Positions 29,245 to 37,222 of a DNA stretch of 38,785 bases are shown here, in pieces. The notes under the pieces were generated by a model, which saw only the letters and a program-made list of their open reading frames with translations, was not told the DNA's origin and did no database searches. Made by a program: the position numbers and the translations under genes. Position 1 is the stretch's first letter; each line of letters opens with the position of its first letter. The stretch covers positions 1-38,785 of the IMG/VR virus record IMGVR_UViG_3300028024_000194; one strand, 5' to 3'. This DNA comes from a virus.

Positions 29245-29867
29245 TACCTCACTCCCCTTAACCTTGTTTGTTCTTGGTTCTCTCCTGGTTCAAAATGTTC
29301 CTCCAGAAGATAGCTTGCTTCCATATCTGCAGTATGCAATGCTAAGGCTCCTTTACACATACCGAAAGCGTTGCTCATTGAACTCGTATTTTGCCAATTT
29401 TCTCCGTTGGCTCCCATGTGCCACCTAATCATTAAAATTTCATCTTTAGTAAGCTTTATAAATTGCTGGAGCTTAATTATTGATTTTTCACCATGTCCTA
29501 TAGGAAAGCTATCTTCATACCCATAACCCTCGTAACTTTCCCATTTCTGCGTTTTGTCGTTTTTTCTATTTTTAGTACACTTATGATATAAGTTAATTTT
29601 GCAGACGTCATGAAGAATAGCAGTTATTATCATTGTGTCTTCCGATAAGCCTAAATCGTATTGACTATTCTTAGCCTTTAAAAGCTCATATACATTTAAG
29701 CTATGTTCTGCTAGTCCTCCTTCGTAATTTCCATGATAATTTGTAGAAGCTGGAGCAATAAAGAAGTCTGTTTCTTCTAAATACTTAACTACTTTATCTA
29801 TTCCAGCTTTGCCGGTGCTGCTTAAAAGATCTATAATTTTATTTTTAACTTCTTGTATATCTTTCAT
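29244..29867 (-). CDS. HD-domain phosphohydrolase
   Basis: A 207-residue protein. Likely metal ligands: H55 (GLAEHSLNVY), H86 and D87 (AILHDVCK), H125 (FPIGHGEKS), H150 (IRWHMGAN) and D181 (LHTADMEAS). This is the typical HD order H...HD...H...H...D. HD proteins hydrolyse phosphate esters such as nucleotides. Phage copies may act on nucleotides or signal molecules. It is between the MBL-fold gene and ssb. Ribosome site AAAGGAGGAACTCA. Confidence 0.92.
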   Translation of the reverse strand: MKDIQEVKNKIIDLLSSTGKAGIDKVVKYLEETDFFIAPASTNYHGNYEGGLAEHSLNVYELLKAKNSQYDLGLSEDTMIITAILHDVCKINLYHKCTKNRKNDKTQKWESYEGYGYEDSFPIGHGEKSIIKLQQFIKLTKDEILMIRWHMGANGENWQNTSSMSNAFGMCKGALALHTADMEASYLLEEHFEPGENQEQTRLRGVR

Positions 29868-29879
29868 TGAGTTCCTCCT

Positions 29880-30593
29880 TTAATCAATTTCTAATTCTGG
29901 TACTGCAACGTAAGTTGGTATACCAGTTAATTTTTCTACTTCACATTTAAACCTTAAAGGTTCTCCATTGTTTTTAGATAGATGAATTAATGTAATTGTT
30001 TTAGTCTTAGATAAATCCCAAGTCTCAAGTGTGCATTTTAATGTTTCTAAGCTCATATGGGACTTAAATACTCTTTGTTCATGCGGCTCTAGTGCCTCTA
30101 TGCTTTTCTCTGAATAATTGCATTCTATAAGTATATGGTCCACGTCTTTAAATCTGTATTTCAGATAATATGTGTCAGTTGCGAATAGTATTTTTCCAAT
30201 TGATTTGTGCTGTATTAAATATCCTAAGTTTTCGCAGTATGAAGTGTCAGAATTGGTATGTTGGCAGTTAAACGGCATTATAGTGAATCCACCTAGCTTA
30301 AATGTTATTTTATTGTTAGCTACTATACTTTTGTGCAAGTCTTTACATTGATGTTTCTCTAAGACTTCTATAGGGGCAACTATCTTTGGAAGATTTTCAA
30401 ATGCCCACCTAAAGCTTTTACAGTGGTCTGAGTGTTTATGGGTTATTAGACATCCAACTACGCCTTTAATGCTATAACCAAGTCCTTTTAGTATATTTCT
30501 ATGGTCTATGCCACACTCAAGCAGGAGTTTTTCTTCTCCTGCCTGTATAATGTAGCAATTACCACTAGATCCACTGGATAATACTTTAATCAT
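29880..30593 (-). CDS. MBL-fold metallohydrolase next to RecT
   Basis: A 237-residue protein. The metal motif is THKHSDHCKS (H52, H54, D56, H57), with H112 (FNCQHTNSD) and D140 (ILFATDTYYL) downstream. The first strand has LLLECGID, with Glu where Asp is common. The sequence resembles a phage MBL-fold group that is frequent beside recT in Firmicutes. Its nuclease or hydrolase substrate is not certain. The start overlaps the stop of the RecT gene (TAATG), so the pair is translationally coupled. Confidence 0.88.
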   Translation of the reverse strand: MIKVLSSGSSGNCYIIQAGEEKLLLECGIDHRNILKGLGYSIKGVVGCLITHKHSDHCKSFRWAFENLPKIVAPIEVLEKHQCKDLHKSIVANNKITFKLGGFTIMPFNCQHTNSDTSYCENLGYLIQHKSIGKILFATDTYYLKYRFKDVDHILIECNYSEKSIEALEPHEQRVFKSHMSLETLKCTLETWDLSKTKTITLIHLSKNNGEPLRFKCEVEKLTGIPTYVAVPELEID

Positions 30594-31336
30594 TAATAAG
30601 GTGTATCCTCGTCCTGTGGCTCAATTATTTCAGCTTCAACTATTGGCGTAGTGTCTTTAATAGATTCTTCATCTTCTTTAATGTCAATTACTTCTTGATT
30701 AGCTTCCTGTTTAATTTCTTCTTTTACCTCGTGTTGCACATCAATTATTTTAGATTCGTCAATTCCTACTTCTTCTTTTGAATATAAAGCGCCAAGTTCT
30801 GTAGGAAATGCTTCTCTCAGGGCTTGTACTAATGCAACCTTACGAATCATTGTTGAAGGCATAGCTTTCCATGTACTTTGACCTTTGTTGTACTCAGATA
30901 GGGCAACTTTTGCAACTACTGGATAGGTTTTTCCTTCTACAAATACCTCCGCCCAGCCTCCAACTAGAACATCACTTTGAAGCTTAAAACAACCTTCAAG
31001 TTCTAGTATTTCTTTACCTCTTGCAACTATTATTCCAGCTCTATGACCCTTGTATCTTGGACTTTCTTCTGCTTTTCTCATAAGAGCTTCTTTTCCAGCT
31101 ACTATCTGAGCTTCATCACCAAACTTAACAAGATAAGCTTCATTTAGGAATGGATTTAATTTTCTGTACTTACAAAGATTCATAAATACTACAACTTCTC
31201 TATCTGTTACCGATTTATTACCTTTAGCTATAAAACTTTTAACAATGTTTGCTGTAAGTCTTACTTCTTCTTCACCTACTGTATAAACCATTTCTTTTTC
31301 TAATAGTGCCACAGCACTGTTTTTATTCTCTATCAT
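30593..31336 (-). CDS. RecT/Bet-family single-strand annealing protein
   Basis: A 247-residue protein. The RecT/Bet core spans residues about 15-195, with NLCKYRKLNPFLNEAYLVKF, then AQIVAGKEALMRKAEESPRY, WAEVFVEGKTYPVVAKVALS and YNKGQSTWKAMPSTMIRKVA, all typical of Bet. The C-terminal 50 residues are acidic and flexible. It anneals single strands during recombination. Partners in the operon are the MBL-fold protein, SSB and the SbcC-like ATPase. No YqaJ-type exonuclease was found. Ribosome site AGGAGGAAATATAA. Confidence 0.95.
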   Translation of the reverse strand: MIENKNSAVALLEKEMVYTVGEEEVRLTANIVKSFIAKGNKSVTDREVVVFMNLCKYRKLNPFLNEAYLVKFGDEAQIVAGKEALMRKAEESPRYKGHRAGIIVARGKEILELEGCFKLQSDVLVGGWAEVFVEGKTYPVVAKVALSEYNKGQSTWKAMPSTMIRKVALVQALREAFPTELGALYSKEEVGIDESKIIDVQHEVKEEIKQEANQEVIDIKEDEESIKDTTPIVEAEIIEPQDEDTPY

Positions 31337-31356
31337 TTATATTTCCTCCTAAAAAT

Positions 31357-31647
31357 TTATTCTGTAAAAGCGACGCCCAAATCTTCAAGCAAATCTAATA
31401 CTTTAGATTCAAATGTCTTTTGATTGTTTTGTGAAATTGCATCATTCTTTTTATCATCATCTGATTTTTCTGTAACAATTCCCTTAGCCTTTAAACAATC
31501 TTTGCAAATGTCTTTAGTAGAACTAGCAAGTGTTCGAGAATAGGTATTACTTTGTTTTGGAATTGTTAAGCTTGTACTAACTTGGAATAATTCAGATTCA
31601 CCCACACTTTTTTTACACATATCACAAATAAATGTCTTAGTTATCAT
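31357..31647 (-). CDS. Small zinc-ribbon protein
   Basis: A 96-residue protein. Two CxxC pairs near the N-terminus (FICDMCKKSVG at about 8-11 and ICKDCLKAKG at about 48-51) can bind one zinc. A Ser/Asp/Lys-rich linker and a C-terminal helix (FESKVLDLLEDLGVAF) follow. It lies directly after the SbcC-like ATPase, whose stop is joined to this ATG. Role unknown. Confidence 0.75.
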   Translation of the reverse strand: MITKTFICDMCKKSVGESELFQVSTSLTIPKQSNTYSRTLASSTKDICKDCLKAKGIVTEKSDDDKKNDAISQNNQKTFESKVLDLLEDLGVAFTE

Positions 31648-33588
31648 TTACATTACCTCCGTTTTTAAAGTTTTATCCTTACTTACTATTAAGTTAATTA
31701 TTTGGCTGCTTGTTTCAATAATTCTGTTAGTAGATTCTCTGTTGTCTATAAAGATTGGAGCATTTACACCATAGTGGTTACATAGAGTGTTAATTATATC
31801 TAAGCCTGCATTTATTCTGGCTGCTGTATTAAGGTTACTGGTGAAAGGAACTCCTTTAATACAAGGCTCACAGCACTCTTCCAGTCCACCATTGATTTGA
31901 TTTCTAAACATCTTAAATTTTACATACTTAAACTTTGAATTTACTCTTTCTTCTAGCAGCTCAACTTTTGTCCTAATGAACTCTTCTGAAAGAATCTCAA
32001 GGCCTTCAAGCTCTGCTATCTTTTCGCTTAGCCTTGTTTCTTCTTCCTCTAGCTCTCTAATTCTGCTCTCAGCTTTTTCATTAATTTCTTTATAGGCTAA
32101 CTGCTTGTCTATGTTTTGAAGTTCTGTTTGTAAGTATTGCTTTCTTTCCTTTAACTCAGAAACATCTTCAGTTTTAAAACTGCTTATCTCGGCTTTTAAC
32201 TTTTCAATTTCATTTTCTACATTAATAATTTCTTGAGGCTTTCCTACTGGAACTCCAGTTAGCTTATTTAATTTTTCTTTTAGATCTACAAGTGACTTTC
32301 CTGCTGCATCCAACATATCTATTTCTTTCTCAATTTTTGTAACTAATTCATCAACTTGCTTCACTAACTTATCTTTTTCATTTTTCACAGCTTTGCCTTC
32401 ATCAACATTTTTTTCAAGTCTTCTAGCCTTTTCTAAATTGAACCTTTCTTCTAACTCCACCTTTTTCTTCTCAATATCCTCAGCTTCAAATTTACGATTG
32501 CACATTGGGCACTTGCATTCTTCTTCATCAAATTCAAATTTCAAGCTCTGAGTATCCTTATAGGTTTTTAAAAGTTTATTTCTCTCCGGCTCCATAGAAG
32601 TAACAATGAAATTTTGTTTCTTCTCTTTTTCTTTCACTAATTCATCAATATTCATGGCTAAATGTTTGATATTTATTTCAGTGCTTCTTATATTGTCCTG
32701 AAGCGCTTCCCTTGGTTTATTTACATCTGTTCTGAATTTATACTCAAGTTCTGTTAGCTTTTGCTGCTTATCTAGCAATAAGGTCTTTAGCTTATAAAGT
32801 CCTTCATTTGCTTTACTTTTATCCTGGAGCCGCTCATCAATACTTTTTATATTCGCAGCTATATCTTTTCTCTGTGAAGAGAAGGCTTCAAAATCAAGTT
32901 CTTGTATGGAGTTATTGATTTCATCCATTCTTGCTGGTATCTGCAGTCTATCTTTCTTAAGCTGAGCAATTTTAGACTTATTAGCTTTTATAAAATCATC
33001 AACTGTATTATTGTTTAAATAAGCTCGTAAGGGCTCTAAATCCTTTTTAAAATCTATGACAGCTTTATGGTCTAAGTCTCCTACAATTTCTGTTATAATT
33101 ACTCTCCTGTCCTTCCAAGGAAGGTTTGCAAAGTATTGTGGGTTAGTTATTAACTTAAAAAGGTTCTCTTCTAATAGCTCTCCTATATAGGCTTTATATT
33201 CATTAACCTTCTTTGGAACCTCATTTACGTAATAAGTTGATTCATACCCTTTAAATTCCTGCTTAGAAGTACCTCTAATTGTGCTGTACTTTTCCTTGTA
33301 AACTCTCTTTAAAATTACTTCTTTTCCATCAATCAGAAGCGCTGCTTCAATAATTGTTTCTAGGTTATGGATTGGGTTATTATCTTTGTCCAAAGGCTGC
33401 ACATCAAACTTGGTGCTATCTTTGGAATCTTTATCAAATAACAAGAATGAAAAGCTATCCTGAATAGTAGTTTTGCCTGTCCCATTATCACCAAAAACGT
33501 TAGTAACTTTTCCGAAGTCTATACTTAGATCCTTTACACCCTTAAAATTCTTTATCTTAAGGCTTTTCAAAACAATTTCTTTAACCAT
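31648..33588 (-). CDS. SbcC/RecF-like ATPase with a CxxC hook
   Basis: A 646-residue ATPase. Walker A is NVFGDNGTGKTT (G33-T41). A long coiled coil (about 200-570) is broken by a CKCPMC zinc hook (C358, C360, C363), and the C-terminal lobe has APIFIDNRESTNRII, the Walker B and D-loop region. It resembles the ATPase half of SbcCD/Rad50, but no SbcD-like nuclease gene is nearby. In clostridial phages such genes lie beside recT and may process DNA ends. Ribosome site GGAGGGAAAACAA. Confidence 0.93.
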   Translation of the reverse strand: MVKEIVLKSLKIKNFKGVKDLSIDFGKVTNVFGDNGTGKTTIQDSFSFLLFDKDSKDSTKFDVQPLDKDNNPIHNLETIIEAALLIDGKEVILKRVYKEKYSTIRGTSKQEFKGYESTYYVNEVPKKVNEYKAYIGELLEENLFKLITNPQYFANLPWKDRRVIITEIVGDLDHKAVIDFKKDLEPLRAYLNNNTVDDFIKANKSKIAQLKKDRLQIPARMDEINNSIQELDFEAFSSQRKDIAANIKSIDERLQDKSKANEGLYKLKTLLLDKQQKLTELEYKFRTDVNKPREALQDNIRSTEINIKHLAMNIDELVKEKEKKQNFIVTSMEPERNKLLKTYKDTQSLKFEFDEEECKCPMCNRKFEAEDIEKKKVELEERFNLEKARRLEKNVDEGKAVKNEKDKLVKQVDELVTKIEKEIDMLDAAGKSLVDLKEKLNKLTGVPVGKPQEIINVENEIEKLKAEISSFKTEDVSELKERKQYLQTELQNIDKQLAYKEINEKAESRIRELEEEETRLSEKIAELEGLEILSEEFIRTKVELLEERVNSKFKYVKFKMFRNQINGGLEECCEPCIKGVPFTSNLNTAARINAGLDIINTLCNHYGVNAPIFIDNRESTNRIIETSSQIINLIVSKDKTLKTEVM

Positions 33589-33898
33589 TTGTTTTCCCTC
33601 CCAGCATTGTCATCAGTTTATTTGTAAAAGTAAGTTCTGCAATCTTTTTATGTAAGTTCTTTTCAACTACTGTCATTGTTCTAAGACTTTCTTCGTAATC
33701 TTTGATTTTAATTTTTAACTGCAAAGCTTCAGTATTTTCTTCAGGAATATCTTCAACAAAATCCAATAATGCATTTAGTTCATTTACAAAACTTCTGTGA
33801 AGATTTACAGCAATTATATTAGCGCCACAATGATTTTCAACTGCATCCGAATGTATATTTGCTAAGGCTGTTAAATAGCCGACTATTGATTCTTTCAC
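33581..33898 (-). CDS. Small early protein, probable GTG start
   Basis: A protein of about 105 residues (KESIVGYLTALANIHSDAVE, then GANIIAVNLHRSFVNELNAL), helical with a Glu-rich C-terminal half. The frame extends to 33937, but upstream starts overlap the previous gene, and the GTG at 33898 sits right after its stop. An ATG at 33910 is an alternative. The end overlaps the ATPase gene by 8 bases. Family not recognised with certainty; similar small genes precede SbcC-like ATPases in clostridial phages. Confidence 0.65.
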   Translation of the reverse strand: MKESIVGYLTALANIHSDAVENHCGANIIAVNLHRSFVNELNALLDFVEDIPEENTEALQLKIKIKDYEESLRTMTVVEKNLHKKIAELTFTNKLMTMLGGKTNG

Positions 33899-33899
33899 T

Positions 33900-34532
33900 T
33901 TACATCCCATCGCTTTCAATAAAATTACCATCTGCAAGAGAATAATAAGTATCTGTCTTAATTATTTCCCCATCAATCTTAGCAGTTTTAACCTCTTTAA
34001 TATGCCAGTTATATTCTTCATCACGATACCATTCTGCAAGAACTATCCAACAACCTAAAGAGCCTTTAGCCTTACTTTGGGTACCCATAGCCATAGCCAC
34101 GGACTCTTTACCTTCTACGCTGGCTACACTTCGGTCTCCTGTGTTTGTGGCTGCACTTTGGTATCCTGTGTTTGTGGCTGCAGAGTAATCTTCGTCATTG
34201 CTTTCTTTTTTATTATTCCAATCCACTCTATCAAGGACGAACTTAACTCCTGCTTCAATTATTCCTTTGATTCCAATTTCAAGGCCTATCCTAATTTTTC
34301 TAGAAGCTACTTTGCTATCTTGGGAATCTGTAGAAATATCTCCATCAGCTTCAACCTCGCAATATCTGCTGTCAGCAGGACCGTAATAACCAAAAACATC
34401 TAATGGATTTTCACAACTATGGAAACCACCTTCGCAAGCTTTTACTTCTCCTTCATGTTCGTATTCCTTACCTAATTCATACTGGAAACCCCTGCATTGT
34501 AAATTTTTATTAAAACCTTTATAAGCTTTCAT
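33900..34532 (-). CDS. DUF7666-like protein with 9-residue repeats
   Basis: A 210-residue protein. The N-terminal domain (AYKGFNKNLQCRGFQYELGK, then CEGGFHSCENPLDVFGYY) matches the DUF7666-type pattern of phage and bacterial proteins. Residues about 117-161 form five 9-residue units (SAATNTGYQ, SAATNTGDR, SVASVEGKE, SVAMAMGTQ, SKAKGSLGC), like a short beta-roll or helix. A C-terminal beta domain follows. Its function is unknown; the repeats look like a small binding platform. Ribosome site GGAGGAAAAATCAAT. Confidence 0.75.
   Translation of the reverse strand: MKAYKGFNKNLQCRGFQYELGKEYEHEGEVKACEGGFHSCENPLDVFGYYGPADSRYCEVEADGDISTDSQDSKVASRKIRIGLEIGIKGIIEAGVKFVLDRVDWNNKKESNDEDYSAATNTGYQSAATNTGDRSVASVEGKESVAMAMGTQSKAKGSLGCWIVLAEWYRDEEYNWHIKEVKTAKIDGEIIKTDTYYSLADGNFIESDGM
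34138..34182 (-). repeat. Near-identical tandem 27-bp repeat
   Basis: CCTGTGTTTGTGGCTGCA recurs at 34138-34155 and 34165-34182, a 27-bp step equal to nine codons. It encodes two SAATNTG units of the protein at 33900-34532. The DNA identity suggests recent duplication or gene conversion. Confidence 0.8.
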
Positions 34533-34584
34533 ATTGATTTTTCCTCCAATTCATATTAAAATTTAAATGAGAATTTTTATTTTT

Positions 34585-34610
34585 GAGCTCTTCCGAGAGC
34601 TTCTTTTTTT
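34585..34610 (+). terminator. Hairpin with a plus-strand T-tract
   Basis: AGCTCT (34586-34591), TCCG tetraloop, AGAGCT (34596-34601), then TCTTTTTTT. The U-tract is on the plus strand, opposite to the flanking minus-strand genes; on the minus side the stem is followed by A-rich sequence. It would stop rightward (antisense) transcription, or serve as a processing hairpin after the 34609 gene. Confidence 0.5.
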
Positions 34611-34890
34611 ATGTTTCTTCCTTTAGCATCTTTGTAAATTCGTCTATTTTGCTTTCTAATTGGCTTAATTTTTTCATGATAACCAATAAGTCATCATTAT
34701 CTAAAAGAATGGATTTTCTAAGGAATTTCAAAGCAGAATTAAGGTTTGTACAATAGGCATCATCTTCAAAATATTCCTTACCGACATTCTCCTCTTTAGT
34801 AAATCTTCCAGGCTGAACAGTTTTCTTCTTTTGTACTATGAATTGCCTTTCGTCAGTGACAATTTGGTGGTCTCCGAAATCTAATTTCAT
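34609..34890 (-). CDS. Small phage protein with a C-terminal helix
   Basis: A 93-residue protein: MKLDFGDHQIVTDERQFIVQ, then NVGKEYFEDDAYCTNLNSAL, and a helical tail (MKKLSQLESKIDEFTKMLKE). It resembles small proteins encoded near phage single-strand annealing genes. The ATG at 34890 is chosen for its seven-base spacing to GGAGG; an ATG at 34896 is too close. No known domain. Confidence 0.7.
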   Translation of the reverse strand: MKLDFGDHQIVTDERQFIVQKKKTVQPGRFTKEENVGKEYFEDDAYCTNLNSALKFLRKSILLDNDDLLVIMKKLSQLESKIDEFTKMLKEET

Positions 34891-34933
34891 TATCATTCCT
34901 CCAATAGCTAAGTAATTTCTTTATTTTCTAGCT

Positions 34934-35113
34934 CTAACACCTCCCCAAGACTGCTGCAGACTTTACAGCAATATCTAATACATATTCAATGCTTGTCCTC
35001 TTTTTAAAACCTATGCGATTGAACTTTATGTCGTCTGTGGTTATTTGCATTACTACTGCAAACTCTGAATTACTTAGCTGTATTCCTTTTGCTTCTAAGG
35101 CTTGTCTTATCAT
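34934..35113 (-). CDS. Small putative DNA-binding protein
   Basis: A 59-residue protein starting [40 protein letters not shown] and ending in a helix. It looks like a small HTH or RHH-like fold, but no family can be named. The ribosome site AAGGAGG at 35117-35123 lies inside the reading frame of the opposite-strand KTSC gene. Confidence 0.6.
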   Translation of the reverse strand: MIRQALEAKGIQLSNSEFAVVMQITTDDIKFNRIGFKKRTSIEYVLDIAVKSAAVLGRC

Positions 35114-35332
35114 TTTGCTACCTCCTTAAAATATGTTACTTCAAGTGATTTACATTCTGTTGGCTACGACGCTTTAGTAGGAACGTTAGAAATAGAATTT
35201 AATTCTGGCGGAATTTATCAGTATTTCAATGTTCCTTCTTCTATTTACAGTAACTTAATGAACGCTTCATCACATGGTTCATTTTTTCATGCTTTTATTA
35301 AGAACCAATACACTTGGCGTAAAGTAGCTTAA
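35102..35332 (+). CDS. KTSC-domain protein on the opposite strand, start unclear
   Basis: A plus-strand frame of 76 codons encoding [20 protein letters not shown], then [20 protein letters not shown] and [19 protein letters not shown], the full KTSC domain. No ATG is in frame; TTG at 35102 is the only candidate, with a badly spaced AAGG. It overlaps the start and ribosome site of the minus gene at 34934-35113, and its stop overlaps the next minus stop. KTSC proteins are common in phages. This may be expressed from an unseen promoter or be a start-less remnant of an inverted gene. Confidence 0.6.
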   Translation: MSYHFATSLKYVTSSDLHSVGYDALVGTLEIEFNSGGIYQYFNVPSSIYSNLMNASSHGSFFHAFIKNQYTWRKVA

Positions 35333-35472
35333 TCAATTACTACCAATACTATTGCTGGGCCATTGACTTTAACTTCTTTATCTTCATAAGGCTCAGCTAT
35401 AGTTATTTCTACACCTTCTCTTTTTTCTAATTCGCTAACTAATTCTTTAGTTGAAATTTTACTTAAGTCCAT
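35329..35472 (-). CDS. BC1881-family protein
   Basis: A 47-residue protein: [20 protein letters not shown], then [20 protein letters not shown] and IVLVVID, which match the BC1881 family of small phage proteins. The ATG at 35472 is chosen because AAAGGAGGTGAG lies upstream; the frame itself extends further without support. Convergent with the KTSC frame, the stops overlap by two bases. Confidence 0.8.
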   Translation of the reverse strand: MDLSKISTKELVSELEKREGVEITIAEPYEDKEVKVNGPAIVLVVID

Positions 35473-35491
35473 CAGCTTTCTCACCTCCTTT

Positions 35492-35704
35492 CTAATACCA
35501 AGTGCCGTCAGACATATAATGCAGCCATTCTCCATTTTTAAAGGTAACCCTGAAAAATTTGCCCTCGTACTTTACAGATTTAGGATCATAATCTTTTTTA
35601 GCTTCAGCTCCTAAACTAGCTTGATGCTTAGCAAAAATCATCTGAAATAATAGTTTTTGGTTAGGCAACAGCTTGCTATAGCCTTTTATCTTTTCAAAAT
35701 TCAT
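35492..35704 (-). CDS. Small conserved phage protein
   Basis: A 70-residue protein starting MNFEKIKGYSKLLPNQKLLF, with KYEGKFFRVTFKNGEWLHYM near the end. It resembles small proteins in the early operons of clostridial phages, with an N-terminal helix and a C-terminal beta hairpin. Function unknown. Ribosome site GGAAGGGTAAAG. Confidence 0.75.
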   Translation of the reverse strand: MNFEKIKGYSKLLPNQKLLFQMIFAKHQASLGAEAKKDYDPKSVKYEGKFFRVTFKNGEWLHYMSDGTWY

Positions 35705-35719
35705 CTTTACCCTTCCTTC

Positions 35720-36499
35720 CTATGCAACCTTATATTTAATAGCCATTTCTTTTACGATAGCTACATAACCTTCAATAAGCTTTTTATCATCTGCAATTAC
35801 ATCTAATGCAGTGAGCTTGTCTCTCTTTGATTTGCAAGCACCTTCGTCTGCCATACGTCTACGTTTATTGGTAATCCTTGTATGAATATCTACGCCGAAT
35901 CTTTCATTAAGCAATTTATAACTTTCTTCTCTTACAGCCTTTATATGATCATATCCCCCAGCATTAAGAGCTATTTTATTTATTAATGCCGTTGTGTCTT
36001 TTCTCCAGCTATTTGGATTAAGAACTATAACATCTCTTATAGCTTGAATTTCTTCTTTAACCTCTGTTGCTTGCTGCTTAGCTTCTTGGACCTGTAATTT
36101 CATGTCCTTCATTTCTTGTAAACTTTGGATTAAAACATCTTCTATGCAGGAAGGTTTATTTTGTCTTGGATTAAAGTAGTTTTCTTCCAATAGCTCGTAT
36201 ATTTCCCAAGCTTCATCTGTTTGAAGAATTTTCGCATGTCTTGCAGCTCCCCTATCTGTCCAAAGATTTAGCACACTTGCAAACTTTATTGAAGGGTCGT
36301 TACAATCAGTTACTACCCTTTTGAACTCTTGTAATTCATCACCTATCAGTTGGTAATAATGCTTGCCTTTTATAAATCTTTCTAAATTTCGGTTGAAGTT
36401 CGTTTTGATGTTTTCTTCTTTTGTTCCATAGGCTTCAGCCAATTGCTTTGTTGTCATTATCCTTTGTTTATTAAACTCTACTGGTATTAAATTATTCAA
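35720..36499 (-). CDS. ORF6N/ORF6C antirepressor
   Basis: A 259-residue protein. ORF6N domain at about 1-100 (LIPVEFNKQRIMTTKQLAEA, then IKTNFNRNLERFIKGKHYYQ), a short coiled coil (about 130-155), and an ORF6C domain at about 165-255 (NKIALNAGGYDHIKAVREES, then RFGVDIHTRITNKRRRMADE). Such proteins are phage antirepressors that counter the CI-like repressor. Start codon TTG after AAGGAGGAAAATAA. It is the third gene of the leftward early operon. Confidence 0.93.
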   Translation of the reverse strand: MNNLIPVEFNKQRIMTTKQLAEAYGTKEENIKTNFNRNLERFIKGKHYYQLIGDELQEFKRVVTDCNDPSIKFASVLNLWTDRGAARHAKILQTDEAWEIYELLEENYFNPRQNKPSCIEDVLIQSLQEMKDMKLQVQEAKQQATEVKEEIQAIRDVIVLNPNSWRKDTTALINKIALNAGGYDHIKAVREESYKLLNERFGVDIHTRITNKRRRMADEGACKSKRDKLTALDVIADDKKLIEGYVAIVKEMAIKYKVA

Positions 36500-36518
36500 T
36501 TATTTTCCTCCTTAAAAT

Positions 36519-36824
36519 TTACTTGCTTAGTTGAATATAATTTGACAGTTTAGCACTTTCGGCTAGAATATTTGAAACAATAGTTTTTAATTTTTGATTT
36601 TCAAGTTTAAGTTCCTCATTTTCTTTTTCTAGCCTTCTTCTTTCTAATGGGGAAAATTTTTCCACTTGAGTACCTTCCAATTTTTCTATGTAGTGAAGAT
36701 TGAATCTTATTGCAGGTACTCCTTCGACTTGCTTTAATACACCTTCTTTTCTCCAGTTTTCTATTGCTTTAGTTGTCACTTGCCATCTTTCAGCTAAATC
36801 TTTTTGAGTTAATAGCTTTTCCAT
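36519..36824 (-). CDS. HTH protein with a C-terminal coiled coil
   Basis: A 101-residue protein. Residues 1-50 form a helix-turn-helix (KLLTQKDLAERWQVTTKAIE, then NWRKEGVLKQVEGVPAIRFN) of the MerR/excisionase-like type. A basic and Leu-rich coiled coil follows (LEKENEELKLENQKLKTIVS). It may be an excisionase or an early regulator. It is the second gene of the early operon, between Cro-like and antirepressor genes. Ribosome site AAGGGGGATAAAA. Confidence 0.75.
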   Translation of the reverse strand: MEKLLTQKDLAERWQVTTKAIENWRKEGVLKQVEGVPAIRFNLHYIEKLEGTQVEKFSPLERRRLEKENEELKLENQKLKTIVSNILAESAKLSNYIQLSK

Positions 36825-36835
36825 TTTTATCCCCC

Positions 36836-37033
36836 TTAACTTTGGTAAAATACTTCTGGAACTGATGCATTTAAAGCGAATGATATTCTTTCCATAACAT
36901 CTTTTGTGGGATTGGTATCACCTGTAGAATCATTTTCTAATGTACTGATATATCCTACTGCAACGCTAGATTTTTCGGAAAGCTCTCTAACTGTCATTTC
37001 CAATTTAGTTCTGAGCTCTTTTATTTTATTCAC
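36836..37033 (-). CDS. Cro-like XRE regulator
   Basis: A 65-residue XRE domain: KIKELRTKLEMTVRELSEKS, then SVAVGYISTLENDSTGDTNP and a final helix. It is the first leftward gene, facing the CI-like repressor gene across the operator region. That is the usual place for Cro. Start codon GTG after AAAGGAGATATAAAAA. It probably binds the 15-bp operators. Confidence 0.9.
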   Translation of the reverse strand: MNKIKELRTKLEMTVRELSEKSSVAVGYISTLENDSTGDTNPTKDVMERISFALNASVPEVFYQS

Positions 37034-37082
37034 TTTTTATATCTCCTTTCTTTTATTCGCCGTCAACGAACTTTATATGTGT

Positions 37083-37111
37083 ATAATATCATATTCGATA
37101 CTATCGAACAA
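37083..37111 (-). promoter_or_regulatory. Leftward early promoter
   Basis: On the minus strand TTGTTC (plus 37106-37111) is followed after 17 bp by TATTAT (plus 37083-37088), with TGA before it giving an extended -10. It drives the Cro-like gene and the early operon. Operator 2 lies in the spacer. Confidence 0.75.
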
Positions 37112-37193
37112 AGGCTATTTATGTTCTTTAAAGACGAATAATGCAAACTAGCGTTTGTTTCCTTTAAATTACTTAAAATATTATAAAATTTCG

Positions 37194-37222
37194 TTGACAA
37201 TGAACTTTTTTAATTGTATTAT
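37194..37222 (+). promoter_or_regulatory. Rightward repressor promoter
   Basis: TTGACA (37194-37199), 17-bp spacer, TATTAT (37217-37222), then AGGAG before the repressor ATG at 37255. Operator 4 overlaps the -35 and operator 5 begins three bases after the -10, so repression would be tight. Confidence 0.85.
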
